From the NCBI GenBank assembly GCA_046349635.1, contig JAXMBX010000001.1, positions 268,257 through 332,256 of the forward strand: DNA of 64,000 nucleotides, in the 5' to 3' direction. The number at the start of each line of letters is the position of its first letter. Position 1 is the stretch's first letter. This DNA comes from JAXMBX01 sp046349635. Lineage in GTDB: Bacteria > Planctomycetota > Planctomycetia > Planctomycetales > Planctomycetaceae. Positions 38,023-47,500 of this stretch are shown here, piece by piece. The translations under genes were made by a program, and so were the position numbers. A model generated the notes under the pieces. The model did not search any database. It had not been told where the DNA came from and saw nothing but the letters and a program-made list of their open reading frames with translations.

Positions 38023-38874
38023 CTAGGTAAAAAGTTCTTCAAGGTCTTTGAGAGAAATGGTTCGAGTTCCTCCGCCGGCGATCGTCGGAATCTCGATTTT
38101 AATCGACTTGAGCGAAGCCGGATTCGTAATGTCAAAATCTCCTTCCACTCCGGTTGAAAGGTCCCACAGGACGACAGTTTTGTCCCCGATGGCGGGGACA
38201 TGAACCGTATGCACCTGCCGGTGACGAATGATGGCATGAAAAGAGACTTGATTTCCGGAAACTTCGAATTTATCAATGGTCACACTTCCATCATTTCCAA
38301 CTGCCAACGGTCGCAAGAGTTCCTCAAGTCTCTGCTTGATCTTTAGAAACTTTGCGTCAGTGGGATCTTTAACGGGATCCCGGGGCGGAACAGTGGGAAT
38401 CTCATGCCGGGGAATCTGGGTCGCCACATCATTAATGAAGACATTGACTTGTCTCAGGACTTCTCGACTCAGGGCCTTCCCGAGTAACTCCTCGTCGAAC
38501 GGTATAGTGACAAATCCGGTCACCGCCTGATGCCTCCAGACATCTGCCCGCCCCGTAACGGACATCTTTCCGTTACGAATCAGGTAAACGGGTTCTCGGA
38601 GAGAAACTTCGACGGCATACACGACGGATTTGTGTGAAGGTCGAGGCTCCGTCTCAGCACTGATGATGAGCGTGCTGAATGACTTCGGGTCCACGGCGAC
38701 ATTGAAATCGTCGAGCAGGGATTTGATCGCTCTTTTGATTTTGTTTTCGGAGAAACCAGGTACCAGTACCGCAGTTGTATCGCACTTGATGCGAACGGAA
38801 GTGATTCCTGCCAGGTTCGAAGGGATTCTGGGATCGCGAACTAAAGACGGTGCGGGTGAGGTTGCAATAGTCAT
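38023..38874 (-). CDS. hypothetical protein, partner of the von Willebrand/coiled-coil gene
   Basis: 283 residues from the ATG at 38874 (GAGG nine bases upstream; another ATG lies five codons earlier). No known family was recognised. The first half (SVRIKCDTTAVLVPGFSENK, VYAVEVSLREPVYLIRNGK, VTGFVTIPFDEELLGKALSR) looks like an alpha/beta secretory-type domain but there is no signal peptide. A Pro-rich hinge (IPTVPPRDPVKDP) leads to a second domain with a KTVVLWDLSTGVEGDF segment. It follows the 38979 gene on the same strand by 104 bases, and the two share a GC content below that of the neighbours. They may act together. Confidence 0.7.
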   Translation of the reverse strand: MTIATSPAPSLVRDPRIPSNLAGITSVRIKCDTTAVLVPGFSENKIKRAIKSLLDDFNVAVDPKSFSTLIISAETEPRPSHKSVVYAVEVSLREPVYLIRNGKMSVTGRADVWRHQAVTGFVTIPFDEELLGKALSREVLRQVNVFINDVATQIPRHEIPTVPPRDPVKDPTDAKFLKIKQRLEELLRPLAVGNDGSVTIDKFEVSGNQVSFHAIIRHRQVHTVHVPAIGDKTVVLWDLSTGVEGDFDITNPASLKSIKIEIPTIAGGGTRTISLKDLEELFT

Positions 38875-38978
38875 AATGTTTAGCCTCATGTTGAGAGGTG
38901 TGTGGAAAAGATGATGTCAGTAAGCCGAGGTCTCATTTGCAGGTAACGGCTGACGGGGAGCTCTCCGTGAAGCGAGAG

Positions 38979-41471
38979 CTAAATTCCTAAAAGCCCTCCA
39001 ATAGAGGTTGCGAGTCCGAGGAGTCCTCCTAATCCGCCTCCCCCGCTACCCCCGCCGCCACCCATGCCCGGGATAAGTCCTCCGAGGAGATTCGGAAGGC
39101 CGCCATCGCTGGAACCGGGGGGCGTTCCCCCCGCAGCCGATGCCGCCGGTCCTGCAGCGGTAGAGCCGGAAGGAGCGGAGGGGCCTGACGATGCTGACGA
39201 AGGAGCCGAGGGCCCCGCGGCGGCGGGAGCTGAGGGACCCGCAGCACTGGGAGCGGAAGGACCAGAGGATGTTGACGCAGGAGCGGAAGGACCAGAGGAC
39301 GTCGACGCAGGAGCTGAAGGACCAGCAGTCGGGCCGGAGGAAGCAGGCCCTGAAGAGGCCGCGGATCCGGGGGCCGAAGAAGCGGCCGGAGCAGAGGGGC
39401 CTCCTCCTACCGGATTCGAAGACGGTGTTGCAGGGTTATTGTTGGCAGGAGTGTTATAAGAAATCACAGGTGCAGGCTGCGGACAGCATTCCTTCTTGTT
39501 GGCAGCCATCTCCCTAGTCGCTCCGATGGTGTTGGCATATCCCAGGGCCTGCTCCGCTTTGGAGACGGAGAACATCGCAGCTTGTTGAACTACATTTCTT
39601 TGACATTCCTCCAGCTGTTTTTCGAGCTGTTCGGCTTTGCTCTTGTCCGATGCGCCCTCGGTTGAAATCCGCAACAGTTCCCGTTCGTCTTGCTCATGTT
39701 GAATGCGGCAGGACTCCAGGTCATGGTTCAAATTGCAGATCTGGATCTGGACGTGTTTCAACTCCTCCTCAAGGTCCTTGTTTCGCTGCTGCAGGCAATC
39801 TCCGGAGTGCTTACAGCTAACGAGGCGTTCTTCGAGCCGGGCAACCTGTTCACGGGCGTTCGTCGACTCTTCAGTCAAAGTCGCTGCGCGCGCCCGGCAA
39901 CACTCCAAATCACGCAACAAGGCCACATTGCTGGATTGCAGGGTTTTGTCAGACTCAGTGAGAGCGTGGACTTCGCAATTCAAATGCTCATTTTGATGAC
40001 AAAGGTTCCGGTTCGATTCAGTCAAGCGGGTATTCTCCAGAGCGGATTCGTGAATGCGGCACTTCAGTCCCTCGATTTCGTTATTCAGTTCACAAAGCCT
40101 CTCCTCGAGAGCCTTCTTCTCTTGACCAAATCGCTCCCGTTCCAACTGTTTTTCCTGTTCAAGGCGGACTCCCTCTGACTTGATGGTCTTCATGTGATCC
40201 CGCATCCGGATCAGGCGGAAGCTCAGCATCAGGCCGACAACGAGGAGCGCAATCAGACAGACAATCGAAATTGCCAGCCAGGTATGGTAAAGCTGCCGAG
40301 CCAGGTCTCTGCTGCGAATCAACTCCAGGATTTCGGAATTCAATCGGGTCACATCCGCCTGCAGCGCGCGTTTTGAATCTTCCAGAGAGGTGTTGTCGAG
40401 TTTCAGAGACACGATCAAGCGGTCGAGATCTCCGATGCGACGTTCGCGGTCCTTAAGGTCAGCCATCAACCCTTCATTGGTCGCCGAAAGGCTCTTGTTT
40501 TGTGCCAGCAGGTTGTCCCGTTCACTTGTCAACGAGGTGACACTTTTCTGCAGTTCTGCGTTTTTGTCCCGAAGATCGTTTAGGACCCGGGTCAACTCGG
40601 CGTTGGAATTGTTCGCGGCGTTCAGGGCAACAGAGCAACACGAAAGACTTTTTCGAAACCAGTTTGCATCGGCGAGACGGTAATTGACGATGGTTTCCAT
40701 GAGCGAACGCATCTTGGTCAGGCAGGAAGGAATTCCCGTGTAGGAATTCAATGAAGTAAAGTCGCTGCTGGGACCTCCTTGATTTGCAAGATCCCTCAGT
40801 TTGTGAGAAATGGAATCGCTGTCACAGATGCCGACGACCTGAAAAATGAGGCCGGGCCCAACTGTGGATTTCAGGCGACGCACTGCTTCTCCATGACTGA
40901 AGGGATCGCAATCCACTCCATCAGTAACCAGCAGGACTAGTGGGGCTGCGGATTTTGACTGTTTCAGCAGCCGTTCTGCTTCAAAAAGCAGTTTGTCGAG
41001 TTTTCCCTCCCCATGCGGGGTGAGCATCATAATGGAGCGACGCAGCTGGCTGCGTTCATCACCTGCAAACGGCTTTAGCTGGCGGATCTCGGAAGCTTCG
41101 TCATACAGGGTAACGTAAGCCGTTGGCACCTGATCCGGGATCAGGTCCGCGACATCCAAAGCGTACCACTGCGCGATCGAGAGGCTTGATTCACTTCCCC
41201 ACTGAAATGCCATGCTGGAAGTGGAATCAATGAGTACGATGATCTCGCTGATCGTGCGGGCATGAGGACGTTCCGGACAGCAAGTGGGGACAACGAAGCT
41301 CGGATCAGGGGCAGGCGTCTTGGCTGGAACTGTCGGAGAGTGATGCAACGGTTGTGCCGCAGAGCGGAACGCAGGACCATATGCGGCCGATCGTATCTGT
41401 GCCGCTGATGAGACAGGAAAGCATGCCAAGCCTCACACCAGAAACGCAATGCAAAATTTAAAGTGAGTCAT
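38979..41471 (-). CDS. von Willebrand factor A / transmembrane / coiled-coil protein with GPSAP-repeat tail (in-frame TGA in signal peptide)
   Basis: The most likely start is the ATG at 41471 (AAAGG seven bases before it), giving a signal peptide MTHFKFCIAFLV-GLACFPVSSAA that is interrupted by TGA at 41433-41435; the uninterrupted frame begins with TTG at 41429. Residues about 75-250 form a von Willebrand factor A domain with IVLIDSTSSM (MIDAS-like, D-x-T-x-S) and LLVTDGVDCD. Then a coiled coil (300-390), a transmembrane segment (LAISIVCLIALLVVGLMLSF), a second long coiled coil (430-640), a Cys-Cys motif, a tail of GPSAPASTSS-type repeats and a Gly-rich end. No family match known to me. Possibly a membrane-anchored envelope or adhesion scaffold. 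Confidence 0.8.
39251..39327. repeat. 30-base tandem repeat inside the GPSAP tail
   Basis: Units at 39251-39280, 39281-39310 and a partial from 39311 encode GPSAPASTSS on the minus strand. It is the most regular part of a longer GPSAP-type region (about 39150-39400) and likely varies in copy number. Confidence 0.8.
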
Positions 41472-41978
41472 TTCACTACCTTTCTCTAAGGGTTACATGA
41501 TGTTTCGACGGGCGTGAAAAATAGGAGTCTCATCTTTGTTAAAATGAGTCAACAAAAAAGAACGAATAAGTAATTGTAAATAGAAAAGATAATTGCAGTT
41601 TAATAGAATTGTTTGCTTAGGCAATTAACTGTTTTCATATGAATCGGCCGGAAACAGGCGACTTATTCCTTGGTTTCTTTAGTCTTAATGTTTTCGGGCA
41701 AGTGGCTTTGTAAATAGGAGGTTTAGAGATTGGCTGGCGGCATATCATGCGGAAATGGATAAGACATACCCGTTCTTTCGAGAACCCATAAGGGGCCTCC
41801 TCCAGATTTGAAGGACCAACGGTCTGAATGCCGATTAGAACGGGGCAGGCATCGCTCTAAAAATGGCAGCCCGGGAAACGACCGTCACGTTCAGCCGTTG
41901 AAGAGTCGCTGGATTTTCTTGGATTCAGCGAGAAGGTCAGCGGGGGCATTTTCAGAGAAAAGCTCAGAAGAGAGCGCG
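41472..41978. other. AT-rich intergenic region
   Basis: About 500 bases with no gene on either strand. The part 41500-41740 is markedly AT-rich, with many A/T runs, unlike anything else in the window. It should hold the promoter of the von Willebrand factor A gene (minus). Confidence 0.7.
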
Positions 41979-42779
41979 TCACTCTTCCTCCCCCAACAGT
42001 CTCTTCGCCGTCACTTCCAGCGGCGGCAGAGTCGTCGTCTCCCCGGGCCGGATTTCAACCGCCAGTCTCCTCTCAATGAAACCTGGCCCCGCATGCCAGA
42101 CGGCGAATTCATGTTTCCCGGCGGGCAGATTCTTGATTTCAAAAGAACCGTCCGCCGCCGTGATCGCCGCGTAGGGGTGATCCAGAGGCAGCCAGAAAGA
42201 CCGGACCACCACGTGGATGTCATCCTTCACCTGGATCGGCATGCGCTCCGCTTTAGGCAGTGCGCCGCCGGGGATGGTTTTCCCCACCGGGATGACCTGG
42301 TTGAAGGAAGTGTTCCGGAGCGGGTAGGTATGCACGTTGCACACGTCCAAAGCGTCGTTCGTCAGGCGCATCTCCTGCCCCACGCGGATGAGGAGCGCAT
42401 AAGGTTCGGCGATGAAAAGATCGGGACGGCGGAACTCGACCGGGGTTTTCGGGACTTCCTTGCAAGAAGGGTGAATCGCGGCGGGAGCCTTCTGAAGATA
42501 GACGAAAACATTCTTCAGACCCTTGGTCTCTTCCTGGACGAGGAACATCGGGTCCGGGACGTCGTTCAGTTGAAAGCCGATCTGGCGCGGCGGAATTCCC
42601 TGCTGGGCTTCCTTCAAGGTCTGATGTGCGAAGATCGGCTCTCCTCGTTTCAACAGCGGTTTGCGCACGATCATTTCGTCGACGACAATCTCCCCCTTGA
42701 GATGCCCCCAACCCTCCGGCTCCGCCCCCGGAAGCGAGGAAGAAATCATCGCCAGAACCAGACAAATCAGTCGTCGCAT
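41979..42779 (-). CDS. carboxypeptidase-regulatory-like exported protein
   Basis: 266 residues with an N-terminal signal peptide (MRRLICLVLAMISSSLPGAE). The middle holds a cupredoxin-like stretch (VFVYLQKAP, MRLTNDALDVCNVHTYPLRN with Cys and His in copper-site-like spacing), and the C-terminal 80 residues a carboxypeptidase regulatory-like beta domain (HPYAAITAADGSFEIKNLPA, GKHEFAVWHAG). Proteins of this kind in planctomycetes often accompany PSCyt1/DUF1549 clusters; the DUF1501 gene lies upstream on the same strand, but a terminator separates them. Electron carriage is possible but not shown. Confidence 0.8.
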   Translation of the reverse strand: MRRLICLVLAMISSSLPGAEPEGWGHLKGEIVVDEMIVRKPLLKRGEPIFAHQTLKEAQQGIPPRQIGFQLNDVPDPMFLVQEETKGLKNVFVYLQKAPAAIHPSCKEVPKTPVEFRRPDLFIAEPYALLIRVGQEMRLTNDALDVCNVHTYPLRNTSFNQVIPVGKTIPGGALPKAERMPIQVKDDIHVVVRSFWLPLDHPYAAITAADGSFEIKNLPAGKHEFAVWHAGPGFIERRLAVEIRPGETTTLPPLEVTAKRLLGEEE

Positions 42780-42806
42780 ATTGCGTTTTCCTCAATATCA
42801 TGGAAT

Positions 42807-42857
42807 GGGTAGCCCGGGTTGCCGGTACCTCCGGCTACCCGGGTGGCGCAGCCATGG
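42807..42857. repeat. R1d: palindromic intergenic repeat
   Basis: GGGTAGCCCGGGTTGCCGG...CCGGCTACCCGGGTGGCGCAGCC hairpin, the same theme as R1 (a GGGTGGC flank around a palindrome), lying upstream of the carboxypeptidase-like gene. Confidence 0.65.
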
Positions 42858-42948
42858 GAGACTATTTCCCTCGACCTCCAATAGGCTTGATCTTACCCGG
42901 AGCTGATTGCAGGAATTTGGAGCATAGGCGAACGCAAAAAGTTCCAAC

Positions 42949-42988
42949 AAAAAAGCCCATGCCGCTCCACAGCGGCACGGGCTTCAGA
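42949..42988 (-). terminator. Rho-independent terminator after the DUF1501 gene
   Basis: 14-bp stem with one mismatch (42953-42966 with 42971-42984), 4-base loop, followed on the minus strand by TTTTTTG. It starts about 30 bases after the DUF1501 stop. Confidence 0.85.
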
Positions 42989-43016
42989 GTTTGAAAGAAC
43001 TGCGAACGAATACGAA

Positions 43017-44434
43017 TCACGCAAACAACGCCGTCGCCGGGGCCGCCTGCACCAGTTCGCGCGGCTGGTTCAAATGGTTGTACATGATCGTGCTGGAACT
43101 GATCCCGAACGCATGGTAGATCGACGCCAGCAGTTCGCACGGGTGAACCGGCGATTCGACGGGGCTGGATCCGGTCTGGTCCGACTTCCCGTGCACATAA
43201 CCCCGCTTCACTCCTGCACCGGCGACCACCGACGTATAGCAGTACGGCCAGTGGTCGCGGCCGTCATCGGTATTGTCGTTCCCGGAGGTGCTGACACCCC
43301 GCTGCGGGCTTCGTCCGAATTCCCCGATCGCGACCACCATCGTCTCGTCCAGCAGGCCCCGCTGATCCAGGTCGGCGATCAACGCCGGCAAGCCGGAGTC
43401 AAGCAGCGGCGCGGACTGCGTCTTCATCCGGTGGGATAGTCCCGTGTGGACGTCCCACGAGTGGTTGTCGGAATTCGCCACCTTCGGCCACACCACTTCC
43501 ACCACGCGGGTCCCCGCTTCCACCAGACGGCGGGCGAGCAAGAGTGATCGGCCGAACGTGTGGCGACCGTAACGGTCACGCACCGCATCCGATTCCCGGT
43601 CCAGCAGGAACGCATTCCGCGCCCGTCCGGAGGTCACGAGGTCAACCGCCCGTTCGTAGTAGGCGTCCGTGCTGTAGCTCCGGGACCGCCTTGGGAGTTG
43701 ACTTTCCATGTTGGGGCCGATGCCTGACGCAGCCGGTCGCGGCGTTGCAGCCGGGCGGAAAGACGTCCGGGCGGAGCTTCAGGTTGTCGATATTGGATCC
43801 GCTCCATCTCTCTGAGGTCCATATCGTCCCCATCCGGATACAGGTAATACGGATCGTACGCGGCCCCAGGAAACCCGCGGTCCCTGCCTTGCCGACGACG
43901 TTGCTCTCCTGCAGCGGGCGGGGAGCATCACGAACGGAATCGTTGGCTCGGTCACCGGTTTCAGGCGGATCAGGTTCGCGCCGAAGTTCGGAAAATCTTT
44001 CGGAGTGGGCGGCTCCAACTGCCCGGAAGCGGAAACCTTGTCCGTCGTGTAGCCGGTCATCATCTGATAGATCGCCGCCGTGTGGTTGAACAGCCCGTTC
44101 GGCGTGTAGCTCATCGAGCGGATCATCGTGAACTTGTCGTTCACCGCCGCGAGGTTCGGGAGCAGTTCCGTGAAGTTCACCCCGGGAAGCTTCGTCGGGA
44201 TTTTGAACGCAGCCACGTTGTCCGGCACGTTCGACTTCGATCCCACAGGTCGAGATGGCTCGACCACCCTGCAGGAAGATCATGATGATGCTCTTGGCCT
44301 TCCCGTGCCCGGGCTCCTGGTGACCGATCTGGCCGCGCGGGCCGCCTGGTTGCGGAGCATCCCGCCCAGCGTCAGCCCCAGGACCGAAGAACCGCCGACG
44401 CGAGAACATCCCGGCGGGACATTCCGATGTGCAT
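43017..44434 (-). pseudogene. DUF1501 protein, several frameshifts
   Basis: Exported protein of the DUF1501 family (alkaline-phosphatase-like fold), which in planctomycetes almost always pairs with DUF1549/DUF1553 genes. The ATG at 44434 begins MHIGMSRRDVL, a Tat-type leader with the twin arginine. The frame then changes several times: VGGSSVLGLTLGGMLRNQAA, KSIIMIFLQGG, 43900-44267 (VPDNVAAFKIPTKLPGVNFT, FTMIRSMSYTPNGLFNHTAA), and a clean C-terminal 230 residues (43017-43709: GRHTFGRSLLLARRLVEAGT, VAIGEFGRSPQ, ending at 43017). A terminator follows. The upstream gene ends 108 bases before. Role in the cell unknown. Confidence 0.85.
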
Positions 44435-44542
44435 GGAGAAGGACCGCGGCCGAAACTCCTGAGTCCGAGGAGGGAATCGCTTGTACGGCAAAGAATGCTC
44501 GACAGAGAAACAATCGGAAAATCGGGGATCAGATCGCCAACA

Positions 44543-47500
44543 TTAATGGTTGAACAGGAATTCCGGGTTGCTGATCAACGCCCAGGCGATGTCCTGGGCG
44601 GCGATCAACTGGGCGGATTGGCCAGTTGCTTCGTGCTGGTCTCGACATCATTCCGAAGCTGCACGAGCTTGATGTCGACCTGGATCGGCTGTTGGGCACG
44701 GGCCAGATGGCTACGCAGTTTCTGCAGCTCGGGATCGACGGGACGCGGTCGCTTCGCGGCGGCGATCCCCCGCAGCAGGTTCGCAGCGTGCTTCTCCTCC
44801 GCCCGGTAGTATTCGAAGACCGCATTCCGTTCCGCTTCGTTCCGGTCTTGGCGGGCTTCGCGAGGGCGGCTGCCACCGGCTGCGGCTGCGGGCCGATGAA
44901 GATCGGATCGACGCTGTTCGTAACCGACAACCGGAACCGCCCCACCGTGAAGTTCGGATCGGCGAACTGGTGATGCAGTTCGATCGTCAACTGCGTGGGT
45001 GCTGCGGCGACCGGGGCCGGAAGTTCGAAGACCGCCGTGTGGTTCTTCCCGAATTCTCCCGCGACCGCCCAGCCGTCATCCGTCGGATTGCGTGTGCCGT
45101 TGATCGCGGAGAGGACGTTGTAACCACCCTGGCTATAGTCCGCCTTGGCATTGTCGAACTTCAACTGCGTCACCTTCTCCAGCATGTCTGCGGGAGCAAC
45201 GTCGACTTCAAATTCCGACAGCACGAAGTTTCCATCCGCGGCGCGACCCGGACCCTTGTTCGGCAGCCGCGGATCGGGTGAACACTTCCAGCCGCACCGC
45301 CGTGATGCTCGTGATCGGCGACTTGGCGACGATCTTGTAGGTTCCCTTCCCATTTCGCCGAGGGCGATGATGGATTGGTCCTCTTCCTTCTTCAGCTTGC
45401 CGTGGCTTGTGGCGATGATTTCCGAAGGATTCAGAATCGTCCACAGGGTCTCCTTGTTGGGACGGGCCTCCCCCACGCAGCGATCTTCTCCTGCAGTTTC
45501 GCGTCGTAGGCCTTCAGTTCGGCTTCAAGGGCCGCGATCTTTGCTTGCCGTTGTTGTCCAGCTCCGCCTCACGCGGGGCAACTGCTTTTCATAGGCCGTG
45601 ACCGCCGCCTGCGCCTGCCGAATCGCCGCCTGGCGTTCCGCTTCGCGCTGCGCCGCGATCGGTGCCCACTTCGCTTCCGCCGCCTGCAGGTCCATCACCA
45701 GTTTCGCATGGTCCTGCGGAATTTCCTCGATGTCATGCAGACAGGATTTCAGTTCCGCATCCGTCGGATAGCGGTTCAGAATCCTGAGGTAAAGTTCCGA
45801 GATTACCGTGCGGCTGTCGTCATTCTTGGCGACAAGATCCGCAATCGCGTTCTTGGGATCGCTCACCGCATTACCCACGGTCTCACCGCTGACCAGCGCC
45901 ATCACCGGGCCGAACTGCACCCCACCCGCCCGTTCGCATTCGCAGGCGCTTTCGCGCGGCGGACGTCCGAACTGCGACAAAAACCCGCCCGAGGGATTCA
46001 CCGCCGAATCCAGGAATTGCGCGGCCCGCGTCCCAGGGACAATCCCCGGAAGATTCGGCACCGAACCGGTCACCCGATGCAACGCATCGAACATCACTTC
46101 AGCCGGTAACCGCTTTGCCGTGGCATGCGAGTAGTTGATCTTGTCGTCATCGTTCCACTTGTTGGAGGCGATTTCGAGCTGATACGTCCGCGACTTGCAA
46201 ATCAGCTTGACCAGGTTCTGCACGTCGAAATTCGATTGGATGAACTCCTGCGTCATCCGGTCCAGAAGTTCCGGATTCGTGGAGGATTGCTCGCCCGGAT
46301 GTCATCAATCGGCTCGGATCAGCCCGACACCCATCAGGTAGGCCCACAGCCGATTCACGAAGTTGCGGGCGAAATACTGGTTGTCCGCGGAAGTCGCCCA
46401 GTAAGCCAGCGCCGCGCCGCGTCTGCGATTCGCATTGACTTTCGCCGTGGGTATCGGGAACTTCGGCGGCGTCACTTTCCCGGTCCGCTCGTGCTTCACT
46501 TCACTGGTCTCGGTGTCGAGCACTTCCTCATACAACGGCGTCGCCGCTTTCGACCGCTGACCCTTCAATGTTCCGGTCTCCGGACAGCGGATCTTTCTTC
46601 AGACCGAATCTGCGGCGAAGCATGCCGCCGTCCCCGTAGCACGGTCCTGCGTCCACCGTTCGAACGGATGGTCGTGGCACTTGTTGCAGTTGAACCGCAG
46701 CCCCAGGAAGAGAAGCGTGGTCGTTTCCATCGTCTCTTCCGGCGTGCGGTGAATCTTGAAGTACGCCGCTTCCGGATGCTCGCGGTTGGTTCCGCTCGCC
46801 ATCAGCAATTTCCGGGCGAACAGGTTGTACGGCGCATTCGCACCGACGTGCTGCCGGATCCAGTCCCGGAACGCCGTCGCCCCTTCCACACCCAGGTATT
46901 TGCGGTTGACCTGCAGCAGGTCCGCCCACTTGTTCGTCCAGTGTTCGATGTATTCCGTGTTGCCGACCAGCCGGTCGATCAGTTCGTTCCGCTTCACACG
47001 CGATTCACGCTTGTCGTTCAGAAATTCTCGCACTTGCTCGGGAGTCGGAGGCAGGCCGATGAGGTCGAGATACACGCGGCGGACGAACACCGTGTCGCTC
47101 GAAAGTTCGGAAGGCTGCGTCTTCGTATGCTTCCACTTGGCCTGCACCAGTTCATCGATGAAGTTGTGATTCGGAACGTCCTTCCACACGAATCCGTTCC
47201 GGTCCCCCATCACGAACAGCGTGCTGACCGCATAGTTCCCTTCGAAGCGGGCCAGAATCGGCGCTTCGCCCCGACGCAGAGTGGTCACCAGCCCCCGGAC
47301 GTCGGACTTGGCGACCTCCGTGTTGCTGCTGTCGATCCACGCCTCTGCGGTCACATCCCGCGTCGCCCCGTCCGCATACTTGGCCATCACTCGGAACTGC
47401 TGCTTCGAGCCGGGCAGGTTCACCACCGGATTCTTCGGCAGAACTTCAATCCCGGTCACGCGTGGCGTCGCCGTGTTGATCTTCGCCCCTTCGCTGATCC

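Noticed and set aside
41433..41435. TGA as selenocysteine or recoded codon
   Set aside because: It lies in the hydrophobic core of a signal peptide, no selenocysteine element follows, and TGA is used as a normal stop elsewhere (fusion pieces, many genes here). Error or mutation is simpler.
42807..42857. R1d as an operator of the carboxypeptidase-like gene
   Set aside because: Same hairpin theme occurs at unrelated genes (R1a-R1e), so a gene-specific operator is unlikely.
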